Shown here in pieces: positions 1 to 7,376 of a DNA stretch of 10,762 bases (position 1 is the stretch's first letter; each line of letters starts with the position of its first letter). The notes below the pieces were generated by a model. It did no database searches and was not told where the DNA came from. It saw nothing but the letters and a program-made list of their open reading frames with translations. Made by a program: the position numbers and the translations under genes. Source of the DNA: Bacteroidales bacterium UBA4459 (lineage in GTDB: Bacteria > Bacteroidota > Bacteroidia > Bacteroidales > F082); NCBI GenBank assembly GCA_002389465.1, contig DGOT01000288.1:6747-17508 (forward strand), written 5' to 3'.

Positions 1-64
1 GTAAAACACTACTTTGTGTTTCAGGGAAATAAATCTGAATAATATCATCGCCACCCGCTAATTT

Positions 65-156
65 GTTGTCATTTCGAACAAGTGGAACGAGGAGGAATCC
101 CTTGAGCAGATGGTTCTTTCCCGTGGAGATCTCTCACATTCGTTCGAGATGACAAC
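65..156. repeat. Imperfect palindromic intergenic repeat (REP/MITE-like)
   Basis: The ends are inverted copies of each other: 65-79 reads GTTGTCATTTCGAAC, and the complement of 142-156 reads GTTGTCATCTCGAAC (14 of 15 match, and the mismatch would be a G-U pair in RNA). The inner part is also partly self-complementary (GAGGAGGAATCCC against GAGAGATCTCC), so the whole 92 bp can fold as one long imperfect hairpin. Elements beginning GTCATTTCGA and ending in the complement are, from general knowledge, common as dispersed intergenic repeats in Bacteroidota. It lies just beyond the terminator of the last gene in the operon to its right, a typical site for such elements. It has no coding capacity, so it would have to be moved by an enzyme encoded elsewhere. 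Confidence 0.7.
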
Positions 157-170
157 CACGTTCTTTAGTG

Positions 171-208
171 AAAAAAACAAAAAATCCCGGCAATTGCTCG
201 CCAGGATT
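171..208 (-). terminator. Intrinsic terminator of the four-gene envelope operon
   Basis: On the minus strand AATCCTGGC pairs with GCCGGGATT (nine pairs, one of them G-U) around the loop GAGCAATT. A T-rich run follows (six T, one G, then more T). It begins 52 bp after the stop codon of the secreted-protein gene at 261-1118, so it should end transcription of that gene and the operon ahead of it. Confidence 0.8.
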
Positions 209-260
209 CATTTTTGGGTTTAAGTAGTAATCGAATGCTTAATACTCACCTCTTTTACAG

Positions 261-1118
261 CTAATCACCCTGCTGGTAAGTATAAGGGATTGGAATATTG
301 TAAATCTTCAGATCGGTCAGTTTCGATTGCCCGTCATATTCAAAGCGTACACTCATAACAAAGCCAATGGCTGTTTGTAAACGATAGCCCTGCTTAACAC
401 TCGATTCAGCCATCATCGATTCTCCCGGACCTAATACCGTTTGTTTATTATTGTCTTCAATAGTTCTCTCCCAACGCCATTTTAAACGAGCGGTACCGGT
501 ACCGGCTATTTTTTCAAATTGCCCTCCAAAGCATTTCAGGTTAATTGTTTTTGAGCCTTTGTTGCTTACCTGATATTTTAAGACAGGCCTGTTTTCTTCA
601 GTTTGCCATGTTTCGAGTAACTTAAATTCTATATCACCTATCATATTTATGGCATTGAAAGCAGGTAGCAACTTTGAAGTTTTGATGGCTTTATGTACGA
701 GGGCATCGTCAACTTTTATTTCGTTAATCTTGTCAGCAACCACTTGAACATACTTTTTGTAATTTTTCTTGGAAAGGTTGCCAATGGCTTCAGACCAGCC
801 TTCGTCAGATTTATAGGCACGGTCAACAACATGAATAATCATTGTTGTGCCATCAAAAGTATAATACGTCCGGGCATGGTTTGTGATGGCTATTGAGGTC
901 CACTGAAACCAGTCAGAATATAAATAGCCTTCAGCAGGATCAAATTTTCCGGTGCCAAAGTTATTTTCAACGAGTGCCATTTCAATAACCTGCCAAACAT
1001 TTTCCTGGCTTAGGCCATCAATCTCAATTTCGGGGTCGTTACCATAGATTTGTGCATTCGCTCCGCCAACTATGCCTAGCATAACGACTGCAATGAATAT
1101 GTGTTTTAATGTTTTCAT
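261..1118 (-). CDS. Secreted protein of unknown function, last gene of envelope operon
   Basis: This 285-residue protein is not one I recognise. Residues 1-22 form a clear signal peptide: MKTLK, a hydrophobic stretch, then ANA before Q23, a good signal peptidase I site. The mature protein should be periplasmic or surface-exposed, and no further membrane span is visible. Roughly residues 35-135 alternate predicted helix and strand (NVWQVIEMALVENNF, then GYLYSDWFQW, then TMIIHVVDRAY) and contain several aromatics. Roughly residues 160-280 look strand-rich (FKLLETWQ, PVLKYQVSNKGSKTINLKC), like a small beta-sandwich. That two-part reading is inference. The gene follows the lipoprotein gene by 10 bp and shares its opening MKTL. 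It is the last gene before the terminator at 171-208. No Shine-Dalgarno sequence precedes the ATG. Real gene: very likely; function: unknown. Confidence 0.85.
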   Translation of the reverse strand: MKTLKHIFIAVVMLGIVGGANAQIYGNDPEIEIDGLSQENVWQVIEMALVENNFGTGKFDPAEGYLYSDWFQWTSIAITNHARTYYTFDGTTMIIHVVDRAYKSDEGWSEAIGNLSKKNYKKYVQVVADKINEIKVDDALVHKAIKTSKLLPAFNAINMIGDIEFKLLETWQTEENRPVLKYQVSNKGSKTINLKCFGGQFEKIAGTGTARLKWRWERTIEDNNKQTVLGPGESMMAESSVKQGYRLQTAIGFVMSVRFEYDGQSKLTDLKIYNIPIPYTYQQGD

Positions 1119-1128
1119 GGGTTTAGGG

Positions 1129-1551
1129 TTATTGGGTTACTATTTCTAAATACCACTTGCCATCTATTTTTTTGAGATTTTGTTTCCTGTCGTCTTCATC
1201 GCCATTGTTAAAAACGATGTTGTATTTTACTTTTGCAGTCATTTCATCTCCCACAAGAGTTTCTTCAATAATGATGACTTCTTTGATGCCATCCTTTTTC
1301 TGGTGTTCGGTGGTAGCCCAAGCCATCATTCCTTCAAGTTTTTCCGTTTCTTCTTTAGTGAGCATTTTGCCATTGCTACAAAACATTGCGGCAACTTTTT
1401 CATAATTCTCGTCTTGCAACAGCTTGTAGGATTTTTCTACAACTTGTCCGGGGGTGTCATTTTTTGCAACGCTTCCGGATCCACCTCCGCAGGAGGCCAT
1501 TCCGATTGCTGATACAATCAGTGCAATCATTAATAATCTTAAAGTTTTCAT
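1129..1551 (-). CDS. DUF4878-like lipoprotein (NTF2-like fold)
   Basis: A 140-residue lipoprotein. The N-terminus has a short basic start (MKTLR), a hydrophobic core and the lipobox MASC, with C21 as the lipidated cysteine. A glycine/serine-rich linker (GGGSGSV) follows, as expected for a lipid-anchored protein held away from the membrane. Residues 33 to the end match the pattern of the Bacteroidota DUF4878 family: TPGQVVEKSYKLLQDENYEKVAAMF, a lysine/glutamate-rich helix, then strands ending in KKIDGKWYLEIV. That layout is the NTF2-like cone fold, which in such small lipoproteins has no assigned reaction and probably binds a ligand or protein partner. The gene lies 21 bp after the papain-fold gene and 10 bp before the next secreted-protein gene, so co-transcription is likely. 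Family call is by eye. Confidence 0.85.
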   Translation of the reverse strand: MKTLRLLMIALIVSAIGMASCGGGSGSVAKNDTPGQVVEKSYKLLQDENYEKVAAMFCSNGKMLTKEETEKLEGMMAWATTEHQKKDGIKEVIIIEETLVGDEMTAKVKYNIVFNNGDEDDRKQNLKKIDGKWYLEIVTQ

Positions 1552-1572
1552 GTTTGTAAGTTTTGGTGAATA

Positions 1573-2205
1573 TTAATTATAATTTATCCTTGTAAAGGAT
1601 GGGTTTTTCAAAAAGGCAGCAGGGAGAATAATTTGTTTCTGAACGAATCCAAAATCTACAGTTGATGGATGAATTCCTGATAGTTCAACACCGGCCTCCC
1701 GGAAGGCTTTAAAAATCAATTCGGTGCAGTAAAGTTTCGATTCTGATTTCAGATCGTATGCGTAATCGAAAGTATATTTAGACTGATAAAATTGTAAGGC
1801 GATTTCGCTTACCTGATTTCGTATTTCAGTTTTAAATTCCGGGCGGTAAACAGCAAATGCAGATGCTTTTTCAGTAGAAAGAAAAGCTTCAACCCTCTCC
1901 AGTTTGATAAAATCTTCCCCATCAGACTCGCTGGGAACAGCATGAATAACAAAGGGTTTGCCGGCTCGTAAAACAACCAATCCGACATGTGAAAAATCTT
2001 TTTCTTCATCAACCAGGCAAACGGCAAAGCTTTCCAGGGAACGGCCTTTACGAAAGATGAGGTCGCCGTTTTTTAGTTCTGTTAATATTGCATTGTAATC
2101 CCGTATTTCTCCTGAGCTGAATATTTGGTATTTAGTAACAAATAAAATTGCCAGGCTTAATAGCAAGACAATAGTAATGACAAATATGATATTTGATTTT
2201 TTCAT
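1573..2205 (-). CDS. Membrane-anchored YiiX-like permuted papain-fold (NlpC/P60 superfamily) enzyme
   Basis: This 210-residue protein has one N-terminal hydrophobic helix (about residues 5-23) after MKKSN, with no clear cleavage site, so it is probably anchored with its domain in the periplasm. The rest fits the YiiX/YebB group (DUF830, peptidase family C92), in which the papain-like fold is circularly permuted and His precedes Cys. Visible landmarks are GDLIF (47-51), the His motif FSHVGLV with H73, and YCTELIF with C160 and E162. The catalytic pair is therefore intact. Relatives are annotated as hydrolases or acyltransferases acting on peptides, amides or lipids, but the substrate is not established. 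The gene starts 11 bp after the preceding secreted-protein gene and ends 21 bp before the lipoprotein gene. Of the four operon products it is the only one with a recognisable active site. Confidence 0.88.
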   Translation of the reverse strand: MKKSNIIFVITIVLLLSLAILFVTKYQIFSSGEIRDYNAILTELKNGDLIFRKGRSLESFAVCLVDEEKDFSHVGLVVLRAGKPFVIHAVPSESDGEDFIKLERVEAFLSTEKASAFAVYRPEFKTEIRNQVSEIALQFYQSKYTFDYAYDLKSESKLYCTELIFKAFREAGVELSGIHPSTVDFGFVQKQIILPAAFLKNPSFTRINYN

Positions 2206-2216
2206 TAACGCATTAA

Positions 2217-3392
2217 TTAATCTTGTTTCAGGTAATCACCCACTAATTTCACGGATTTTGACTTTGCATCCCAATTTGCAAAACTGAAATTATTTTCATT
2301 TACGTTTAAAACGGTAATCTTTGTGGCTTTTTCCTTACTTAATATCTTGTATTCAATGTAATTATTAAGGAGATCAGTTCTTACCAACAGGGCTACTTCT
2401 TCAATCATTAATCTATTAGATCTGACTTTACTTTCTTCAGTAGTTAAACCCGATTCACCAAGTTCTGTCTCTTGTAGAATCTTATCCATTTTAGTCCTTT
2501 CCAATACTTTTACACCCTTAATAATAGGCGCTACATATACTTCTCTCCCCCCCTTGTATAATTGAAGAGTGCCTGTGAATTCTTTTAACAGGATGTTCAT
2601 GGTACTTTTTAATTTAGCAATAGATGCTTCGTCAAGACCCTCATCATTTTTATAAATAGCTACACTATTTGGTTCAACCTGTATTTCCCCACTTTGTCTT
2701 TCTGATAAGAAAAGGCTATAATCGGGGTCATCCTTTGAAAGGTCTTCAATATGGATTGTGTATGATGGCGGCCCATCCATTAAAAGTTGAATTCTAAACC
2801 TAAATATATCTTCCAAACCAGGTAATAATTCATTATTTACATGCTTAAAAGTCCTTGTAAGGCTTTTATTATAATAGCGGCTTGATGAAGTTTTTGTGTA
2901 TTTATAGTTATCAACTTCGACCGAGCTAATGTCCTTATCAAATTTGCAAATACCGTCAGCTACGGGTAAACTTGAATGTGAGATAGGTAAATTAGTGAGG
3001 GTAATGTAACTTGTTTCGCTTTCATTTGTATAACCTTCATTGCTATAAGAAGTTTGAATCATCAGCTTTGTCATCATCATCCCGTCTTTGGATACATGAC
3101 CACTGAAGTTTATCTTTTGAAATGGCCAGTGTTCATTTGTGTACGAACCATTGAAAAAGTTACCTCCAACTTCTATTTTGCATTTTGGGATGTTGATGCC
3201 AATCGCCCAGGTGGTTTCATTTAAAGAGTAAAGGTCTTTCGTTTGATCTGTATAGTCAGTTTCCTCAATTTTTTCGATGATGATAGGTATGACTATTTTG
3301 ATCGTAATAGTATTTTCCTCGGCAGTATTCTGGGCAATAAGTACCATCGAAAGACAAAAATTCAAGATCAGACAGATTGGAAGGATTTTCAT
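2217..3392 (-). CDS. Secreted protein of unknown function, first gene of envelope operon
   Basis: A 391-residue protein I cannot place in a family. Residues 1-20 form a signal peptide (MKILPICLILNFCLSMVLIA, then QN), so the mature protein is exported. The mature part starts with a beta-prone segment (NTITIKIVIPIIIEKI), continues as a polar, Ser/Thr/Tyr-rich region suggesting beta structure (about 45-240), and ends in a more charged, helix-prone region (about 255-360) that includes LDEASIAKLKSTMNILLKEF. Cysteines are few. It is the first gene of the tight operon, 11 bp ahead of the papain-fold gene, and the putative promoter and operator region lies directly before it. The start at 3392 is chosen because it begins exactly at the signal peptide. 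Function unknown; a binding or scaffold partner of the enzyme is only a guess. Confidence 0.82.
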   Translation of the reverse strand: MKILPICLILNFCLSMVLIAQNTAEENTITIKIVIPIIIEKIEETDYTDQTKDLYSLNETTWAIGINIPKCKIEVGGNFFNGSYTNEHWPFQKINFSGHVSKDGMMMTKLMIQTSYSNEGYTNESETSYITLTNLPISHSSLPVADGICKFDKDISSVEVDNYKYTKTSSSRYYNKSLTRTFKHVNNELLPGLEDIFRFRIQLLMDGPPSYTIHIEDLSKDDPDYSLFLSERQSGEIQVEPNSVAIYKNDEGLDEASIAKLKSTMNILLKEFTGTLQLYKGGREVYVAPIIKGVKVLERTKMDKILQETELGESGLTTEESKVRSNRLMIEEVALLVRTDLLNNYIEYKILSKEKATKITVLNVNENNFSFANWDAKSKSVKLVGDYLKQD

Positions 3393-3460
3393 TGTGCAAT
3401 GTTTTGGTTAAAAACAACAGAACAAAGCTATTTCGTAAGTATCTGTAAACCAAATATTAA

Positions 3461-3582
3461 GTGTTCGGTTTTATAAAACAGGACAAATTTAGATCTTGAA
3501 AAATGATAAAAAAATGTGTTGAGATCCGCTCAGGGATTGGCCATCAAGCCATCAATTGCCTTTATTAAAATGTGTTCGGATT
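3461..3582. promoter_or_regulatory. Three spaced direct-repeat motifs, candidate operators
   Basis: Three related 11-mers occur in the same orientation: GTGTTCGGTTT at 3461, GTGTTGAGATC at 3516 and GTGTTCGGATT at 3572. The first and third match at 10 of 11 positions; the second matches the third at 8 of 11. Their starts are 55 and 56 bp apart. The last two also share a longer AAAATGTGTT. The candidate -7 box at 3484-3491 lies between the first two, so the second and third motifs would be upstream of the promoter. AraC-family regulators often bind direct repeats, and one is encoded next door (3621-5483). The operator role is inference. Confidence 0.3.
3484..3491 (-). promoter_or_regulatory. 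Candidate -7 promoter box for the envelope operon
   Basis: The minus strand reads TAAATTTG, a perfect fit to the Bacteroidota -7 consensus TAnnTTTG. No TTG stands at the usual -33 distance; only a T-run (complement of the A-run near 3508-3514) is there, so the promoter may be weak or depend on an activator. Transcription would start near 3477 and leave a leader of about 85 nt before the ATG at 3392. Confidence 0.4.
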
Positions 3583-3620
3583 AATCAATAATTTAGTGAA
3601 AAAAATAAGCATATGTCATT

Positions 3621-5483
3621 TTAATCATCCAAATGGGTGTAAGCTTTAATGTATGCGGATGGAGTCATACCAGTAATTTGCTTAAATACCTGGTAAAATG
3701 CTGAGCGGGAGAGGTACCCAACTTCGGTGGCAATTCCTTCAATACTATAGTTTGAATACTTTTTCGAAACCAGTAAGTTTCTTGCCTCGTCAACCCGGTA
3801 TTTGTTGAGCAGGGTTTTAAAAGACATTTCAAACCGGTTATTAATAATTGAAGAGAGATAGGAGGTATTTGTATTTAATAGTTCTGCGAGCTTACTTTCT
3901 GAAAGGTTTTGCTGCCTGAATATTTTCTCATCTTCCAGAAGTGCTTTAAGTTTTAAATATATTTTCTCTTCATCTTTAATGTAAATCCCATTTTGTTTTG
4001 GTGTTTTCTTTATTTCCAGAGCTTTCAAACTGAGGCTTGCCTTATCCAGTTCCAGATTCTTTTTAACAAGGTTTTGATAAGCAAACCGTAAGTTTTTTAT
4101 TTGCTTTCGATAAATAAACACGAAAATTATTACAACAGCAAGAAACAGGACAATAGCAATGATGATGAGGTGTTGGCGGGCATTTCGTTCTTCCTGAAGT
4201 TGATTTTCCAATCTTAGTTTTTTAATACGTTCTTTTTGTAAGTCGTAATCGAATTGCGCCCTGATATCAGATAACTCCTTTGCATTGGCTTCGAGTTTAT
4301 ATGTCCGAAATTGTTCAAATGATGTACTCAGGTAACGCATTGCCCGTTCATAATCATTCACTATCATCGCAATTTCATACATATAGTAATAGTATCCCGG
4401 AGATGCAACCGCTTTTTCCATGGATTCCCTTTCCCGGGCTGATTTGTCAAGATAGTAAGCCGTAGAATCTTTTTGGCCATGTTTCGCAAAACACCATGCC
4501 CGGGCACGATATGCATTGCTTAAATAAAGATTATTGTTTTTCAGTGATTGTTCGAGGAAATATTTCGACAGGGTGCAGCCAGCCTCCACACTATCTAACA
4601 AGGTGTAACTTAAATGTTGAAGGACAATAACCCCAAGCTCAGTTCGTGAACCCTTTTCCTTAATTAATGACCTTGATAATTTGTAATACCTGATTGCTTC
4701 TAGCTGGTATTCGGACCGATAATAAGCAAGCCCAAAAGTTTTATAAACTCCTGATAATAGAATAGAATCCCCTGTTTTGAGGGCAATTTCACGGGCCTGA
4801 TAAAGGTATTCCCAATTGCTTGTATCGGCCGAGGTATGGAATGCATTGCTATACATAATCTGTAGCAATTCTACCATTTCATCAGGACGATCCATTTCCT
4901 GGAAGATAGGTAGTGCTTTGTTACAATACTTCATAGATTCTAAATTCCGGTGCATATTTAGTAATTTGCTGGAAAGATCGATTAATGTTTCACCGGTTTT
5001 TAGTGAGTCGTTTGCAAGGACTCCTGAGTTTATCATTTCTTTAAGGTAATGGATTGTTGTAGTATAATCCCCCTTTTTCTTTGAAATGGAGGTTCCCAGA
5101 ATGAGTATTTTTAAATAGGAATCAGGAAATTCTGTACGATCAAAGTAAGATAAAGCCGAATCGATATTTTGGTAAGCGGTTTTATATTCATTTAAGGCTT
5201 CATTCGTTTTCGCTAACTCAATAAAATAATGAACCTTAAAAAATGAGGATTGGTTTGCCAGTAATATGTCTTTGTTGGTATTGAGCCAATTATAGTATTG
5301 TAGAATAATGGTGTCGTTTTTTGTCCATTGGCCTGTTTGAATAGTATCGATTGATTGATTAAAAGTTTCATAAGTTATTTCTGAATTTTGCAATAAGTTT
5401 TTTGATAATTTCTCGAAGCTTTGACTGACAATTGACAAGGAAATAAAAAACAATACACAGATTAACAGGCCTCTAAATACCAT
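3621..5483 (-). CDS. Membrane-spanning TPR / AraC-type transcriptional regulator
   Basis: A 620-residue sensor-regulator in one chain. Residues 1-21 are a signal peptide (MVFRGLLICVLFFISLSIVS). Residues about 60-400 are helical repeats of tetratricopeptide type, clearest at YKTFGLAYYRSEYQLEAIRYYKLS (246-269, given here in outline). A charged coiled coil (about 413-437) leads into one membrane helix (about 439-459) and a second helical linker (460-490). The C-terminal 100 residues are an AraC/HTH_18 DNA-binding domain with the hallmark GYLSRSAFYQVFKQITG followed by MTPSAYIK. The predicted topology is TPR sensor in the periplasm and DNA-binding domain in the cytoplasm, an architecture well known in Bacteroidota. 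There is no kinase or receiver domain, so it would act as a one-component system. Its gene lies between the etfA terminator and the spacer before the envelope operon, which makes that operon a likely target. Its own promoter is unclear: only TATATTTA (5507-5514, minus) is near consensus. Confidence 0.9.
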   Translation of the reverse strand: MVFRGLLICVLFFISLSIVSQSFEKLSKNLLQNSEITYETFNQSIDTIQTGQWTKNDTIILQYYNWLNTNKDILLANQSSFFKVHYFIELAKTNEALNEYKTAYQNIDSALSYFDRTEFPDSYLKILILGTSISKKKGDYTTTIHYLKEMINSGVLANDSLKTGETLIDLSSKLLNMHRNLESMKYCNKALPIFQEMDRPDEMVELLQIMYSNAFHTSADTSNWEYLYQAREIALKTGDSILLSGVYKTFGLAYYRSEYQLEAIRYYKLSRSLIKEKGSRTELGVIVLQHLSYTLLDSVEAGCTLSKYFLEQSLKNNNLYLSNAYRARAWCFAKHGQKDSTAYYLDKSARERESMEKAVASPGYYYYMYEIAMIVNDYERAMRYLSTSFEQFRTYKLEANAKELSDIRAQFDYDLQKERIKKLRLENQLQEERNARQHLIIIAIVLFLAVVIIFVFIYRKQIKNLRFAYQNLVKKNLELDKASLSLKALEIKKTPKQNGIYIKDEEKIYLKLKALLEDEKIFRQQNLSESKLAELLNTNTSYLSSIINNRFEMSFKTLLNKYRVDEARNLLVSKKYSNYSIEGIATEVGYLSRSAFYQVFKQITGMTPSAYIKAYTHLDD

Positions 5484-5513
5484 CAGGCTTTAGTTTTAAG
5501 TACTTATAAATAT

Positions 5514-5553
5514 AGAAAAAAAATAACCCGGACAGAATCCTATCCAAGTTATT
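5514..5553 (-). terminator. Strong intrinsic terminator after etfA
   Basis: On the minus strand AATAACTTGGA pairs with TCCGGGTTATT (11 pairs, two of them G-U) around a 10-nt loop, and an eight-T run follows directly. It starts 22 bp after the etfA stop codon and ends about 30 bp before the regulator ATG at 5483. It therefore separates the acyl-CoA/ETF operon from the regulator, which must have its own promoter in the short space left or live off readthrough. Confidence 0.85.
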
Positions 5554-5574
5554 TAAAAAATATGGTAAGTCTTT

Positions 5575-6537
5575 TTACATCTTTTTAACCTCTTCAATCA
5601 ATTGCGGCAACACTTTAAAAAGGTCGCCTACAATGCCGTAATCAGCGGCTTCAAAAATCGGCGCTTCTGGATCTTTGTTTATCGCCACAATAAATTTAGA
5701 AGAACTCACTCCGCCCAGGTGCTGGATAGCGCCCGAAATGCCAAAGGTAAAATAAAGGTTCGGGGCTATAATTTTTCCTGTCTGTCCCACATGCTCTTCA
5801 TGCCCACGCCATCCTTCATCGGAAACCGGGCGGGAACACGATAAACCGGCGCCTAAAATATCTGCCAGTTCTTCAAGCTGTCCCCAGTTTTCGGGCCCTT
5901 TCATGCCCCGCCCTCCAGAAATTACAATCTCGGCATCGGTAAGCAACACTTTCCCGGTGACTTTATTGGTTTCCTTTACGGTAGTGGAGAAGACGTCATC
6001 AGCAACTTGTGGATCGTAAGTTTCGGTAACGGCATTGTTTTCCGTTTCAATCAGTTCGAACGAATTCTGCGCTAATGTCAGTATTTTGATGTCGGGATCA
6101 ATCTGAACGTGCGCAAACGCTTTTTGTGTGAACACTTTTTTCTTCACAACAAAAGGATCAAAACTTTCAGGCAGGGCTGTTACCCCTGAAACCAAGCCTC
6201 CGTTCAGTTTAACAGCCACTCTCGGGGCAATAGCTTTGCCAACATTATTGTGCGAAAAAATGATAATCTGTGCATTTTCAGATTTCGCAGCATGGGCAAC
6301 AGCTTCAGCCAGAGCCTTGTTGTCGAGTGAATCAAAGCGGTTGTCGGCCACATTCAGTACCTTTGAAGCCCCGTAATTTCCCAGTTGTTTCAATTCGTCA
6401 TCGGCCACATTGCCTATGGATAAGGCGGTAACCGGTAAATTCAGTTTGTCAGCCATTGCTTTGGCATAGGAGACGAGTTCAAAACTCAGTTTTTTGAATT
6501 TTCCGTCCCAGTTTTCTGTATATACTAATAATGACAT
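5575..6537 (-). CDS. etfA: Electron transfer flavoprotein alpha subunit
   Basis: EtfA pairs with EtfB to form the soluble flavoprotein that accepts electrons from acyl-CoA dehydrogenases and passes them on, using FAD held mainly by EtfA. The 320-residue length is normal. The N-terminal alpha/beta domain (1-190) is followed by the FAD domain with all its landmarks: SGGRGMKGPENW (207-218), SRPVSDEGW with R236, VGQTGKI (250-256), GISGAIQH (266-273) and NKDPEAPIFEAADYGIVGD (287-305). Nothing is missing or shortened. It is the last gene of the acyl-CoA dehydrogenase-etfB-etfA run, separated from etfB by an A+T-rich 77 bp that is wide for an operon but lacks a terminator or consensus promoter. The start at 6537 gives the standard MSLLVYTE opening. 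A strong terminator follows. Confidence 0.97.
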   Translation of the reverse strand: MSLLVYTENWDGKFKKLSFELVSYAKAMADKLNLPVTALSIGNVADDELKQLGNYGASKVLNVADNRFDSLDNKALAEAVAHAAKSENAQIIIFSHNNVGKAIAPRVAVKLNGGLVSGVTALPESFDPFVVKKKVFTQKAFAHVQIDPDIKILTLAQNSFELIETENNAVTETYDPQVADDVFSTTVKETNKVTGKVLLTDAEIVISGGRGMKGPENWGQLEELADILGAGLSCSRPVSDEGWRGHEEHVGQTGKIIAPNLYFTFGISGAIQHLGGVSSSKFIVAINKDPEAPIFEAADYGIVGDLFKVLPQLIEEVKKM

Positions 6538-6614
6538 GGTGTTATTTTTTTAAAGTTTTTGTTTTTTATTTACGTTATGTTTGAATTTTCAAATTGTGTC
6601 ATTTTCAAATTTCC

Positions 6615-7352
6615 CTAAAGCACCTTAGCTTCTTCCTGGAGCAGGCGTACCAATTCTTTTACGTTGTCTTCGTCGACCAGCTTGCAGGCCGCTTTTGGTG
6701 GAGGAAGCTCAAAGCTTATGTATTCGGTTTTTTCTTCTGCATCAACGGCAGGAACAACCGTAAGGGGTTTTTTGCGGGCCATCATAATACCCCGCATGGC
6801 AGGAATTCGCGGGTCAATGGCAATACCTTTCTGTACTATAGTCACCACTGGTGTTTCCACGTCAATTTTCTGTTGCCCGCCGTCAATTTCCCTTGTTAGC
6901 GAGAGCTGTCCGTTTTCGATATTCATACCCGAAACGGCAGATACCGAGTTGAAACCTAAAATTTCAGCCAGCATACCGCCTACAGCAGATCCGTTATAGT
7001 CTGAAGCTTCAATACCTACCATAACTACATCGTAATTTTTGGCTACCTGCGCCAGTTGTGTGGCTACATAGAAAGCATCTTTCGGTTTTGCCTCAATACG
7101 GATGGCATCGTCAGCACCTACAGCTAATGCTTTTCGTAAAGTTGCTTCCGTAATACTTTCGCCCACGTTGGCCACAGTAATTTTTTCAATACCACCGGCT
7201 TCCTTCAGCTCGACGGCTCTGGTCAGTGCCAGTTCGTCCCACGGGTTGATAATCCATTGTACACCCGTAGTGTCGAATGCTTTATTGTCGTCCACGAACC
7301 TGATCTTTGTTGTCGTATCAGGAACGTTACTGATTAATACTAAGAATTTCAT
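6615..7352 (-). CDS. etfB: Electron transfer flavoprotein beta subunit
   Basis: EtfB is the partner of EtfA; in ordinary ETFs it binds AMP and carries the loop that recognises the acyl-CoA dehydrogenase. The 245-residue length is typical. It opens MKFLVLISNVPDT, as expected for the family, then shows INPWDELALTRAVELKE (35-51), the nucleotide-binding stretch GIEASDYNGSAVGGMLAEIL (113-132), the TREIDGGQQ motif (153-161) and the signature PRIPAMRGIMMARKKPL (181-197). Its start is 24 bp from the stop of the acyl-CoA dehydrogenase, so the two are almost surely co-transcribed. Bifurcating ETFs bind a second FAD in EtfB instead of AMP; I cannot decide between the types from sequence by eye. Confidence 0.97.
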   Translation of the reverse strand: MKFLVLISNVPDTTTKIRFVDDNKAFDTTGVQWIINPWDELALTRAVELKEAGGIEKITVANVGESITEATLRKALAVGADDAIRIEAKPKDAFYVATQLAQVAKNYDVVMVGIEASDYNGSAVGGMLAEILGFNSVSAVSGMNIENGQLSLTREIDGGQQKIDVETPVVTIVQKGIAIDPRIPAMRGIMMARKKPLTVVPAVDAEEKTEYISFELPPPKAACKLVDEDNVKELVRLLQEEAKVL

Positions 7353-7376
7353 ATCACTTATAAATTAGTTATTGTT

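Noticed and set aside
1..133. Open frames at the left edge: plus strand ending at a TAA at 40-42, and minus strand frames reaching the edge, one starting at an ATG at 46-48 and one reading LAGGDDIIQIYFPETQSSVL without a start.
   Set aside because: Each is short, two compete on overlapping bases, and none has a start plus recognisable family. The longest runs into the repeat at 65-156. A gene end may lie here but cannot be supported.
6585..6611. Duplicated 11-mer ATTTTCAAATT between etfB and etfA as a regulatory site.
   Set aside because: The spacer is very A+T-rich and the repeat is low complexity; no promoter box or hairpin goes with it.
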